5,741 nucleotides of DNA from positions 1-5,741 of the forward strand of contig CAYXVB010000208.1 in NCBI GenBank assembly GCA_964467785.1, in the 5' to 3' direction. The notes beneath the pieces are model-generated. The model saw only the letters and a list, made by a program, of their open reading frames with translations. It was not told the DNA's origin and searched no databases. Source of the stretch: CAYXVB01 sp964467785. GTDB taxonomy: Bacteria > Bdellovibrionota > UBA1018. Below are positions 1 to 5,741 of the stretch, in pieces; within the stretch, counting starts at the first letter, position 1, and every line of letters starts with the position of its first letter. A program made the position numbers and the translations under genes.

Positions 1-2661
1 GAGTTGAAGACCTTTCAGGACTGGTATCTCCGTTATTGGCTCGGGTCGGTTCCTGGGGTCGCTGAGGTCGCGAGCGTCGGTGGCTTTGAAAAGCAGTACC
101 AGGTCGAAGTTGATCCCAATCGATTGGCTGCACTCAAACTTTCGATGGATCGCGTGGTGAATGCGATTCGAAACAGCAATAAGGACGTCGGTGGACGGAC
201 GTTAGAAGCGAGCGAACGCGAGTACTACGTTCGCGGGTTGGGATATGTCAAAGATCCGAAGGAACTCGAGAATGTTTCATTAGGGGTGGGTGCGGGAGGG
301 GTTCCCATTCGTATTGCTGACGTGGGGCGGGTCAGCCTTGGGCCCAATATTCGGCGGGGTGTCGCCGATCTTGATGGAAAAGGTGACACTGTGGGTGGCA
401 TGGTCGTCATGCGTCAGGGCGAGGACGTGTCCCGCGTGCTCGAAGCGGTGAAGAAGAAGCTCGAGGATGTGAAGCCGGCTTTCCCTCAAGGTGTTGAGGT
501 GAAGGTCTTGTACGATCGCTCCAGTCTGATCCGGGAAGCGGTCGCAACACTTCGCGAAAATATCATAGAAGAAATTGTCATTGTTTGCGTCGTCATCTTG
601 ATCTTTCTTTTTCATATTCGAAGCGCATTGGTCGTGGCGATCGCATTGCCTCTTTCGATTCTGATCTCGATCATCCCAATGTATTATCTTGGGATCACGC
701 TCAATATCATGTCGATGGGAGGGATCATCCTGGCGATCGGTGACGTCGTCGACGGGGTCGTCGTATTCATCGAGAATGCGCACAAGAAGATCGCAGCCGG
801 ACAACTGAAAGAGAAGAGCCATCAGCAGATTGCGATTGATGCGTGCTCGGAACTCGGGCCATCGATTTTCAGTTCACTTCTCATTATCGCGATTTCATTC
901 CTGCCGATTTTTGCGCTCCAGGCGCAAGAGGGAAAACTATTTCATCCGTTGGCTTACACCAAGACTTTCGCGATGCTCGTGTCGGCCGTGGTGACCCTGA
1001 CGATTACAGCCCCGTTAATCGCCATCTTTGTGCGAGGAAGGATTCGTTCGGAAGAAGAAAACCCGGTCAACCGGGGACTGCTTCGAATCTATCGACCTTT
1101 GTTGAGCAGGTGTCTTGCTCACACAAAGACCGTACTTCTTGCCGGCGTTCTGTTGGTAGGTGTGGCGGGCTATGGGTTTAGCCGTTTAGGCTCTGAGTTC
1201 ATGCCTCCTCTTTGGGAAGGCGATCTTTTGTATATGCCCATTACGGTCCCTGGAATCTCCGTGACAGCGGCTACTGACCTGTTGAATCGTCAAAGTGCGG
1301 CGATCAAAGCGGTCCCTGAAGTGGATTCGGTTTTTGGGAAGGCGGGGCGCTACGAGACCGCTACTGACCCAGCACCACTGTCCATGCTCGAGTTCACAAT
1401 TCGTCTGAAGCCCAGAGAGAACTGGCGGAAAGGGTTGACCGACGAAAAGCTAATTGCCGAACTCGACCGCGTCGTCACAGTACCGGGCGTGAACCGAGCT
1501 TGGACCAAGCCGATTCGCGGACGCGTGGACATGCTCAGCACCGGAATCAGAACTCCAGTGGGCATTAAGATCTTTGGAAAAGATTTGGCCGTCATCGAGG
1601 AGATCGGGCGCCAGTTGGAACGCGCCCTGAATGAAGTCAGGGGGACTCGAAGCGTCTACGCCGAACGAATCCAGGGCGGATACTACATTGATTTCGAGCC
1701 GGATCGTCAGGCTCTCAGCCGTTACGGATTGAATGTCGGTGATGCTCAAATGGTTGTCGAGACCGCTATCGGGGGCATGGAGATCTCGCAAACGGTCGAA
1801 GGCCGGGAGCGCTACACCGTCAGCGTGAGATATCCCCGTGAGCTCCGAGATAATATGGAGAAGTTGAGCCGTATCTTGGTATCGGCTCCCACCGGGGTTC
1901 AAGTACCACTTGGGCAGCTGGGAAAATTTTCCGCACGCTCGGGCCCGCCCATGATCTTGGATGAAAATGGATCGCTTGCCGGCTACGTTTATATTGATCT
2001 TCAAGATCGCGATCCGGGTGGTTATGTCACCGATGCTAAAGCGGCTGTCGCCAAAGATGTCGTTTTGCCGCCAGGTTATTTTCTCAGCTGGACCGGGCAA
2101 TACGAATATCTGGAGCGCATGCAGAATCGCATGAAGATCGTTTTGCCGCTGACGCTGATTCTGATCTTTGCTTCGCTTTACTTCGGCATGCGCTCGGTCA
2201 GTCGGAGTATCTTGATCATGGCTTCCGTTCCGCTCTCGCTTGTAGGCGGAATTCTTTTGATGTGGGCTCTGGGTTACAACACGAGTGTCGCCGTATGGGC
2301 TGGGGCGATCGCTCTTATCGGGGTTGCTGTCGAAACGACCTCGATCATGGTGGTCTTCCTGGATGAGGCGTGGCGATCCAGAAAAGAGGCGGGTCAACTC
2401 AAGGCAGCCTCAGATTTCTTCGATGCAACGCTCGATGGCGCTCAAAAGAGCCTGAGACCTGTGCTCATGGCGGTCGGGATGAATATTCTTGGTCTACTTC
2501 CCGTCATGACGGCGACCGGCTTAGGCGCCGATGTGATGAAGAGAATTTCATCCCCCATGTTTGGCGGGTTGATTTCGCTGACCCTCCTCACTTTGGTTGT
2601 GATTCCTGTGATCTACCTTTTACGGGAACGTCGCCTCGCGATGAGTGGGGCAAAAGTATGA
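1..2661 (+). CDS. Heavy-metal efflux RND pump permease, CusA/CzcA family, 5'-partial
   Basis: This is the inner-membrane, proton-driven subunit of a tripartite metal efflux system, which exports metal ions through a periplasmic adaptor and an outer-membrane channel. The frame is open from base 1 (codons 1-886, stop 2659-2661). Codons 1-10 (ELKTFQDWYL) align with about residue 155 of CusA, so TM1 and the start of the porter domain lie upstream; the whole protein would be about 1040 residues, normal for the family. Visible in order: porter segment with VAEVASVGG and VDPNRL (codons ~20-41), TM2-TM3, TM4 with VDGVVVFIENAHK (751-789), TM5-TM6, the second porter half with WEGDLLYMP, PLSMLEF and VDMLSTG, then TM8-TM12 ending GADVMKRISSPMFGG. 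Two methionines matching CusA metal-site Met573 and Met623 are present (1384-1386, 1531-1533). TM4 and several relay methionines differ from CusA, so Cu/Ag specificity is not assured. No adaptor or outer-membrane gene is in view; they may lie upstream. Family assignment is firm; the substrate is inference. Confidence 0.95.
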   Translation, partial: ELKTFQDWYLRYWLGSVPGVAEVASVGGFEKQYQVEVDPNRLAALKLSMDRVVNAIRNSNKDVGGRTLEASEREYYVRGLGYVKDPKELENVSLGVGAGGVPIRIADVGRVSLGPNIRRGVADLDGKGDTVGGMVVMRQGEDVSRVLEAVKKKLEDVKPAFPQGVEVKVLYDRSSLIREAVATLRENIIEEIVIVCVVILIFLFHIRSALVVAIALPLSILISIIPMYYLGITLNIMSMGGIILAIGDVVDGVVVFIENAHKKIAAGQLKEKSHQQIAIDACSELGPSIFSSLLIIAISFLPIFALQAQEGKLFHPLAYTKTFAMLVSAVVTLTITAPLIAIFVRGRIRSEEENPVNRGLLRIYRPLLSRCLAHTKTVLLAGVLLVGVAGYGFSRLGSEFMPPLWEGDLLYMPITVPGISVTAATDLLNRQSAAIKAVPEVDSVFGKAGRYETATDPAPLSMLEFTIRLKPRENWRKGLTDEKLIAELDRVVTVPGVNRAWTKPIRGRVDMLSTGIRTPVGIKIFGKDLAVIEEIGRQLERALNEVRGTRSVYAERIQGGYYIDFEPDRQALSRYGLNVGDAQMVVETAIGGMEISQTVEGRERYTVSVRYPRELRDNMEKLSRILVSAPTGVQVPLGQLGKFSARSGPPMILDENGSLAGYVYIDLQDRDPGGYVTDAKAAVAKDVVLPPGYFLSWTGQYEYLERMQNRMKIVLPLTLILIFASLYFGMRSVSRSILIMASVPLSLVGGILLMWALGYNTSVAVWAGAIALIGVAVETTSIMVVFLDEAWRSRKEAGQLKAASDFFDATLDGAQKSLRPVLMAVGMNILGLLPVMTATGLGADVMKRISSPMFGGLISLTLLTLVVIPVIYLLRERRLAMSGAKV
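2647..2661 (+). promoter_or_regulatory. Weak SD and ATGA stop-start overlap coupling pump and ATPase
   Basis: The last codon and stop of the RND gene overlap the ATPase start codon: ATG 2658-2660 shares bases with TGA 2659-2661. The only purine-rich stretch is GGGG at 2647-2650, seven bases before the start, which is a poor ribosome site. Translation of the ATPase probably depends on ribosomes terminating on the pump gene, which keeps the two products linked. Confidence 0.65.
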
Positions 2662-4031
2662 CGGCCTGGTCGGCGACACTTTCGGAGCTGACGGCTCGAC
2701 TGCAGAGTAATCTTGATGTAGGGCTGACGGAAGCGGAAGCTCAGAGTCGGCTTCTTCGTGACGGACTTAACGAACTCCAGGCGGAGAAGAAGGTCTCGAC
2801 ATGGATTCTATTATTGGATCAGTTCAAGAGCCCCGTAGTTCTCACGCTCATTATGGCCACCTTCATCTCGGCTGTCATGGGAGAGTGGGTCGACGCGATC
2901 GCCATCGTGAGTATCGTAGTCGTCAACGGAATCATCGGCTACCTCCAAGAAGCGAAAGCCGAGGCAGCCGTTGACGCGCTCAAACAGCTAGCTGCACCCA
3001 AGTGCCGGGTATGGAGATCCGGCAATATACTCGAGATTCCTGCCAAAGAGGTTTGCCTTGGCGATATCCTCCTTGTTGAGGCGGGAGATTATGTGGCCGC
3101 CGACGCGCGCTTGCTAGGTGCAAATCAACTCACTGCTGACGAGGCACTATTGTCCGGCGAGTCGCTTCCGTCTAAAAAGGCATTGGGCGAAGTTCCGCAA
3201 TCTGCGTCGCTCGCGGATCGGAGCAATATGATCTTTGGCGGAACAGCGATCGCAAGTGGCTCAGGGCGTGCCTTGGTTACCGCCATTGGCATGCAATCCG
3301 AAATCGGTCGGATTGCGGGGATGCTGGATGCGTCCGAGAAGTCGGCCACTCCGCTTCAGGAGAGACTCGAAGAGGTCAGCTCGAAACTCCTGCTCCTCTG
3401 CGTTGCCGTTGTGGGTTTGGTCGCTCTGCTGGGCCTACTCCATGGCGAAAAATGGCTCAATGTCCTCATGAGCGCGATCAGTCTTGCCGTAGCAGCGATT
3501 CCGGAAGGTCTTCCCGCCGTAGTGACCCTTGCACTTGCCTTGTCGATTCGGCGGATGACTCGCCGAAATGCTATTGTGAGGCACCTTCCGGCCGTCGAGA
3601 CGCTTGGGTCCACGGATGTTATCTGCACGGATAAGACCGGTACGCTGACGACAGGCAAAATGAGGGTCCGCGAGATTGCGGTATTAGGTTCGCGTGAGCG
3701 TGATCTCTGTGATTTGAAGGCCTTTTCAAGAGCAGAAGGGGAGTTGATCCGTGCGGCGGTCCTTTGCTCGAACGCTACGCTCAATGAGCTAGGCCAATCG
3801 ACGGGTGATCCTACTGAAGTCGCACTTCTCTATGTTGCGCAGGCGTATTCAGTACAGACCGTGGAGCCGAGCCTAAAGCGCTTGTCAGAGTGGAGCTTTG
3901 ATAGTGTTCGTAAGAGGATGAGCGTCGCTATGACATCCCCGTCCTTGAGAGGCGCCGCCATTTATTGCAAGGGCGCTCCCGAGGCGATTCTTCCTATCTC
4001 GCTTTATCAAGGGATGAAAGGGCGAGGGTAG
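2658..4031 (+). CDS. P2A ATPase, N-terminal part (N-term, A-domain, M1-M4, P-loop, part of N-domain)
   Basis: This 457-codon reading frame carries the first half of the ATPase. Order: cation-ATPase N-terminal domain (residues ~5-45), M1-M2 (~47-97), actuator domain (~103-235) with the dephosphorylation loop reading LLSGES (Ser166-Glu168) where TGES is usual, M3 (~243-262), M4 (~270-292) with VAAIPEGLPA carrying the ion ligand Glu283, the phosphorylation motif CTDKTGTLT with aspartate Asp325 (3630-3632), and the N-domain with FDSVRKRMSV and CKGAPEA (Lys438, the ATP-site lysine). The last ~9 residues before the stop (LYQGMKGRG) do not resemble the family and are probably out-of-frame translation. 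On its own this polypeptide lacks the hinge, M5-M10 and half of the ion sites, so it should not transport. It could be half of a two-chain product only if the second part is also translated, for which I see no signal. Confidence 0.8.
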   Translation: MTAWSATLSELTARLQSNLDVGLTEAEAQSRLLRDGLNELQAEKKVSTWILLLDQFKSPVVLTLIMATFISAVMGEWVDAIAIVSIVVVNGIIGYLQEAKAEAAVDALKQLAAPKCRVWRSGNILEIPAKEVCLGDILLVEAGDYVAADARLLGANQLTADEALLSGESLPSKKALGEVPQSASLADRSNMIFGGTAIASGSGRALVTAIGMQSEIGRIAGMLDASEKSATPLQERLEEVSSKLLLLCVAVVGLVALLGLLHGEKWLNVLMSAISLAVAAIPEGLPAVVTLALALSIRRMTRRNAIVRHLPAVETLGSTDVICTDKTGTLTTGKMRVREIAVLGSRERDLCDLKAFSRAEGELIRAAVLCSNATLNELGQSTGDPTEVALLYVAQAYSVQTVEPSLKRLSEWSFDSVRKRMSVAMTSPSLRGAAIYCKGAPEAILPISLYQGMKGRG

Positions 4032-5290
4032 AAGCCCAAATTCACGAGCTATCCTCTCGCGGACGGCGGCTATTGGCAGTTGGAGTGCGCCAGACTGAGT
4101 CATTAGACGCTCTGACGCCCGATGCTCCCGCCGATGAAGTTGAAGCCGGGCTTCAATATCTCGGATTGATAGCGATTGCCGACCCTCCGAGGCCTGAAAG
4201 TATTGGCGCTATTCGCAAGTGTAAGGCGGCTGGAATTCAGGTCGTGATGATTACGGGTGACCATCCGGTCACAGCGCGGGCTATTGGCCAGGAGCTAGGG
4301 ATCTTCGAGCCTGGGAGGTTTGACGGGGTCTTGACAGGTCCTGAGTTAGACACTCTAAACGCCCAAGAATTGCAGAACAAGGTGGCTTCCACTGCGGTTT
4401 ACGCGCGCGTAGCACCGGAACACAAGCTGAGAATCGTCGAGGCTTGGAAAGCGAATGGGAAGATTGTCGCCATGACTGGCGACGGTGTGAACGATGCGCC
4501 TGCGTTGAAGGTCGCCTCGATTGGAATCGCGATGGGTAAGGGGGGCACCGAAGTAGCGAGGCAGGCTTCTTCGATGATTCTTGCGGACGACCACTTCGCA
4601 ACAATTGTATCTGCGGTCGAGGAAGGGCGCGCCATTTACGGCAATATTCGGCGGACAATTCAGTATCTATTGTCCGGAAATCTCGCTGAAATTCTAATCA
4701 TGCTCGGTGCGGCCATTGCTGGATTTCCAGTTCCATTGGACCCGATTCACCTGCTTTGGATCAACTTGGTGACGGACGGTCTCCCCTCACTCGCCTTGGC
4801 CGCCGAGCCAGTGCCCCAGGGGATGTTAGAATCCAGTTCGCGTCCTTCACCAAAAAACTTCTTCGATCGGCAATTTTATGGGGAGATGACTTTCATCGGC
4901 GTCACGGTGGCTGTCATGGCTCTCGGAGTTTATGCATATAGCCTGAAAACCGAGGACGAAGTGACTGCAAGAACCCATGTCTTTTCATTCCTGGTATTTG
5001 CCGAGTTGTTCCGATCTTTCGCCTGTCGAAGCGATGTGAAGACCTTCTTTCAGGTGGGACCGCTATCGAATCTCTACCATTTAGGGGCCGTGGCCGTTCC
5101 GATTACATTTCAATTTATCCTTCATCACACAACGTGGTTTGAGAAAGTTTTTGACGTCAAGCCGATCAGTTGGACCGAGTGCTGGGTATTGCTGGCGCTG
5201 ACATTGGTTCCTGTCACGGCAATTGAGGTTAGAAAGTGGCTGAGAGGTCGGCATGGACTTGGCGATCATCATTCAAACTCTGTGGCGTAG
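3965..5290 (+). CDS. P2A ATPase, C-terminal part (rest of N-domain, P-domain hinge, M5-M10)
   Basis: This is the second half of the same ATPase in the -1 frame. The frame is open from 3914; TTG 3965 is only the first possible start codon and has no evident ribosome site, and recognisable homology begins at about 4004 (LSRDERARVEAQ, then RGRRLLAVGVR). Order: end of the N-domain, LGLIAIADPPRPE, MITGDHPVTA (TGD at 4253-4261), VYARVAPEHKLRIV, the hinge TGDGVNDAPALK (from 4475), then M5-M10. The M5 residues Asn and Glu (4679-4681, 4688-4690), M6 Asn, Thr and Asp in LLWINLVTDGLP (4763, 4772, 4775) and the M8 Glu in FAELFRS (5003-5005) match the SERCA ligands Asn768, Glu771, Asn796, Thr799, Asp800 and Glu908. 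The tail is short with two adjacent histidines (GDHHSNSVA). It lacks the phosphorylated aspartate and cannot act alone. The stop lies 18 nt before the next gene. Confidence 0.75.
   Translation: MQGRSRGDSSYLALSRDERARVEAQIHELSSRGRRLLAVGVRQTESLDALTPDAPADEVEAGLQYLGLIAIADPPRPESIGAIRKCKAAGIQVVMITGDHPVTARAIGQELGIFEPGRFDGVLTGPELDTLNAQELQNKVASTAVYARVAPEHKLRIVEAWKANGKIVAMTGDGVNDAPALKVASIGIAMGKGGTEVARQASSMILADDHFATIVSAVEEGRAIYGNIRRTIQYLLSGNLAEILIMLGAAIAGFPVPLDPIHLLWINLVTDGLPSLALAAEPVPQGMLESSSRPSPKNFFDRQFYGEMTFIGVTVAVMALGVYAYSLKTEDEVTARTHVFSFLVFAELFRSFACRSDVKTFFQVGPLSNLYHLGAVAVPITFQFILHHTTWFEKVFDVKPISWTECWVLLALTLVPVTAIEVRKWLRGRHGLGDHHSNSVA
3984..4031 (+). other. Frameshift/deletion site inside the ATPase N-domain
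   Basis: Family-like protein continues in the upstream frame through KGAPEAILP (about 3969-3995) and resumes in the -1 frame at LSRDER (from 4004), so the break lies roughly at 3990-4010; the upstream frame then stops at 4029-4031. In relatives such as SERCA about 17 residues separate KGAPE from the position equivalent to LSRDER. Joining the two frames here leaves only about 6. That fits a loss of about 31-34 nt (3n+1) better than one missing base, although this loop varies in length. Confidence 0.7.
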
Positions 5291-5293
5291 ATC

Positions 5294-5298
5294 AGGAG
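5294..5298 (+). promoter_or_regulatory. Shine-Dalgarno sequence of the hemerythrin gene
   Basis: AGGAG sits 10 bases before ATG 5309 in the 18-nt gap after the ATPase stop. It is the strongest ribosome site in the window and fixes the start of the third gene. The gap has no room for a promoter or a terminator hairpin, so the gene is probably co-transcribed with the ATPase, but its own SD lets it be translated whatever happens to the broken frame upstream. Confidence 0.75.
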
Positions 5299-5308
5299 AG
5301 ACTAAGAT

Positions 5309-5741
5309 ATGGAAGAAACGAGGCGTAAATTCATCACTTCGGGCGCAATAGCGTTCGGCGCGGGTTGGGTCGTGGCGGGGCTCCCTCGATTTGCCTTCAC
5401 CGAGGAGAAAAAGGACGAGAACAAAGTTGGGGTTGAAACAACTCCCGTCGAAGACCTCTCTCAAGAGCACGGAGCGTTGCGGCGAATTCTCCTGATCTAT
5501 GACGAAGGATTGCGGCGTATCCGCTCGAAAACTGACGTTGATCCCACCGCGATCCACAAATCTGCCGCCCTAGTGCGCAAGTTCGTCGAAGACTATCACG
5601 AGAAACTGGAGGAAGAATTCATCTTCCCGCGATTGAAAAAGGCAGGAATGCTCGCAGATCTCGTGGATACGCTGCTCGTACAGCATCGAGCAGGGCGAAA
5701 GCTCACCGACACCATCATCGAGCTTTCGACTCATGCGCATC
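5309..5741 (+). CDS. Tat-exported hemerythrin (HHE) domain protein, 3'-partial
   Basis: The first 144 codons are present and the gene runs off the window. The N-terminus MEETRRKFITSGA carries twin arginines (R5-R6) followed by Lys-Phe-Ile, then a hydrophobic stretch with several glycines (residues ~11-25, ending VVAGLP): a Tat-type signal, implying export of a folded, cofactor-loaded protein. No clear AxA cleavage site is visible, so it may stay as an anchor. From residue ~46 the sequence is helical and hemerythrin-like: EDLSQEHGALRRIL with His54, FVEDYHEKLEEEFIFPRL with the HxxxE pair His97/Glu101, and VQHRAGRKLTD with His126; His142 and His144 are near the end. In this family such histidines and acidic residues bind a di-iron centre that binds O2 or reacts with NO or peroxide. 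The fourth helix and any remaining ligands are beyond the window. The domain call is firm; the exact role (oxygen sensing, iron handling, NO or peroxide detoxification) is not decided by the sequence. Confidence 0.88.
   Translation, partial: MEETRRKFITSGAIAFGAGWVVAGLPRFAFTEEKKDENKVGVETTPVEDLSQEHGALRRILLIYDEGLRRIRSKTDVDPTAIHKSAALVRKFVEDYHEKLEEEFIFPRLKKAGMLADLVDTLLVQHRAGRKLTDTIIELSTHAH

Larger units (their letters stand above)
2658..5290 (+). pseudogene. P-type Ca2+-type (P2A) cation-transporting ATPase, frame broken
   Basis: Read across both frames this is one SERCA-like ATPase of about 877 residues, slightly short of or equal to typical bacterial P2A pumps (880-900). Such pumps couple ATP hydrolysis to export of Ca2+ (some members Mn2+) across the cytoplasmic membrane. 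The first part is read in the frame of 2658 and stops at 4029-4031; the second runs in the -1 frame to the stop at 5288-5290. The start is ATG 2658, which overlaps the pump stop as ATGA and places the N-terminal cation-ATPase domain at residue ~5. The preceding GGGG (2647-2650) is a weak ribosome site, so translational coupling is likely. Motifs are intact in both halves: PEGLP, DKTGTLT, KGAPEA, TGDHP, TGDGVNDAP and the M5/M6/M8 ligands. Lack of other disruptions implies a recent event, or a sequencing/assembly error, in which case this is a working gene. Family call is very firm; the functional state is open. Confidence 0.85.

Noticed and set aside
280..822. Minus-strand open frame of 180 codons
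   Set aside because: Antisense to conserved RND porter and TM segments; the composition (Asp/His/Gln runs) is that of a reversed frame, with no ribosome site or family resemblance.
1450..2397. Long minus-strand open frame (315 codons) opposite the RND gene
   Set aside because: It lies wholly antisense to a strongly conserved pump sequence, and its translation is rich in Asp/His/Arg with no recognisable domain: a codon-bias shadow.
2370..2657. Upstream extension of the ATPase frame into the RND gene
   Set aside because: The frame happens to be open from 2370, but this part is out of frame inside the conserved RND C-terminus and does not look like an ATPase N-terminus; ATG 2658 fits the family.
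3990..4031. Programmed -1 ribosomal frameshift joining the two ATPase halves
   Set aside because: The shift direction is right, but no X XXY YYZ slippery heptamer lies in the needed frame in the overlap (the nearest, around GAAAGGG at 4016-4022, does not fit), and I see no obvious stem-loop or pseudoknot after it. The shortened loop also favours a deletion.
5291..5308. Promoter or terminator between the ATPase and the hemerythrin gene
   Set aside because: The gap is only 18 nt, holds the ribosome site, and has no inverted repeat or T-run.
1..5741. Mobile element, CRISPR, tRNA or other RNA gene
   Set aside because: No direct or inverted repeat pairs, transposase motifs, spaced repeats or tRNA-like folds were noticed by eye; nearly every base is in a conserved coding frame.

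Overview
The window holds three consecutive plus-strand genes packed with almost no intergenic DNA, and all three read as envelope or membrane proteins of a Gram-negative bacterium. Support for Gram-negative comes from the tripartite-type RND pump and from a Tat-type signal peptide on the third protein. Base composition looks mildly GC-rich with mixed codon use. I cannot name a genus from this sequence alone.

Region 1 (1-2661) is the C-terminal ~85% of a heavy-metal-efflux (HME) RND inner-membrane pump, closest in backbone to CusA. The N-terminal ~150 residues lie upstream of the window. The backbone is Cus-like, but several methionines of the CusA metal relay are replaced, and the TM4 proton-relay segment reads GDVVDG instead of the CusA GAMVDA. 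Its metal is therefore uncertain.

Region 2 (2658-5290) overlaps the pump by ATGA and encodes a P2A (SERCA-like) P-type cation ATPase. The reading frame is broken near 3984-4031, just after the KGAPEA motif of the nucleotide-binding domain. The shift is -1, and the spacing suggests a deletion of about 31-34 nt rather than one missing base. Every catalytic and ion-binding motif I looked for survives in one half or the other, and the ion ligands match the two-site Ca2+ arrangement of SERCA.

Region 3 (5309-end) starts 18 nt after the ATPase stop with a good Shine-Dalgarno sequence. It is the first 144 codons of a Tat-exported hemerythrin (HHE) domain protein that runs off the window.

The tight spacing suggests one transcript: metal efflux pump, then Ca2+-type ATPase (possibly broken), then an exported di-iron/oxygen-binding protein. 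The joint role is inference. Metal homeostasis combined with oxygen or oxidative sensing at the envelope is the simplest reading. I see no RNA genes, CRISPR array, insertion sequence, terminator or sizeable non-coding stretch.
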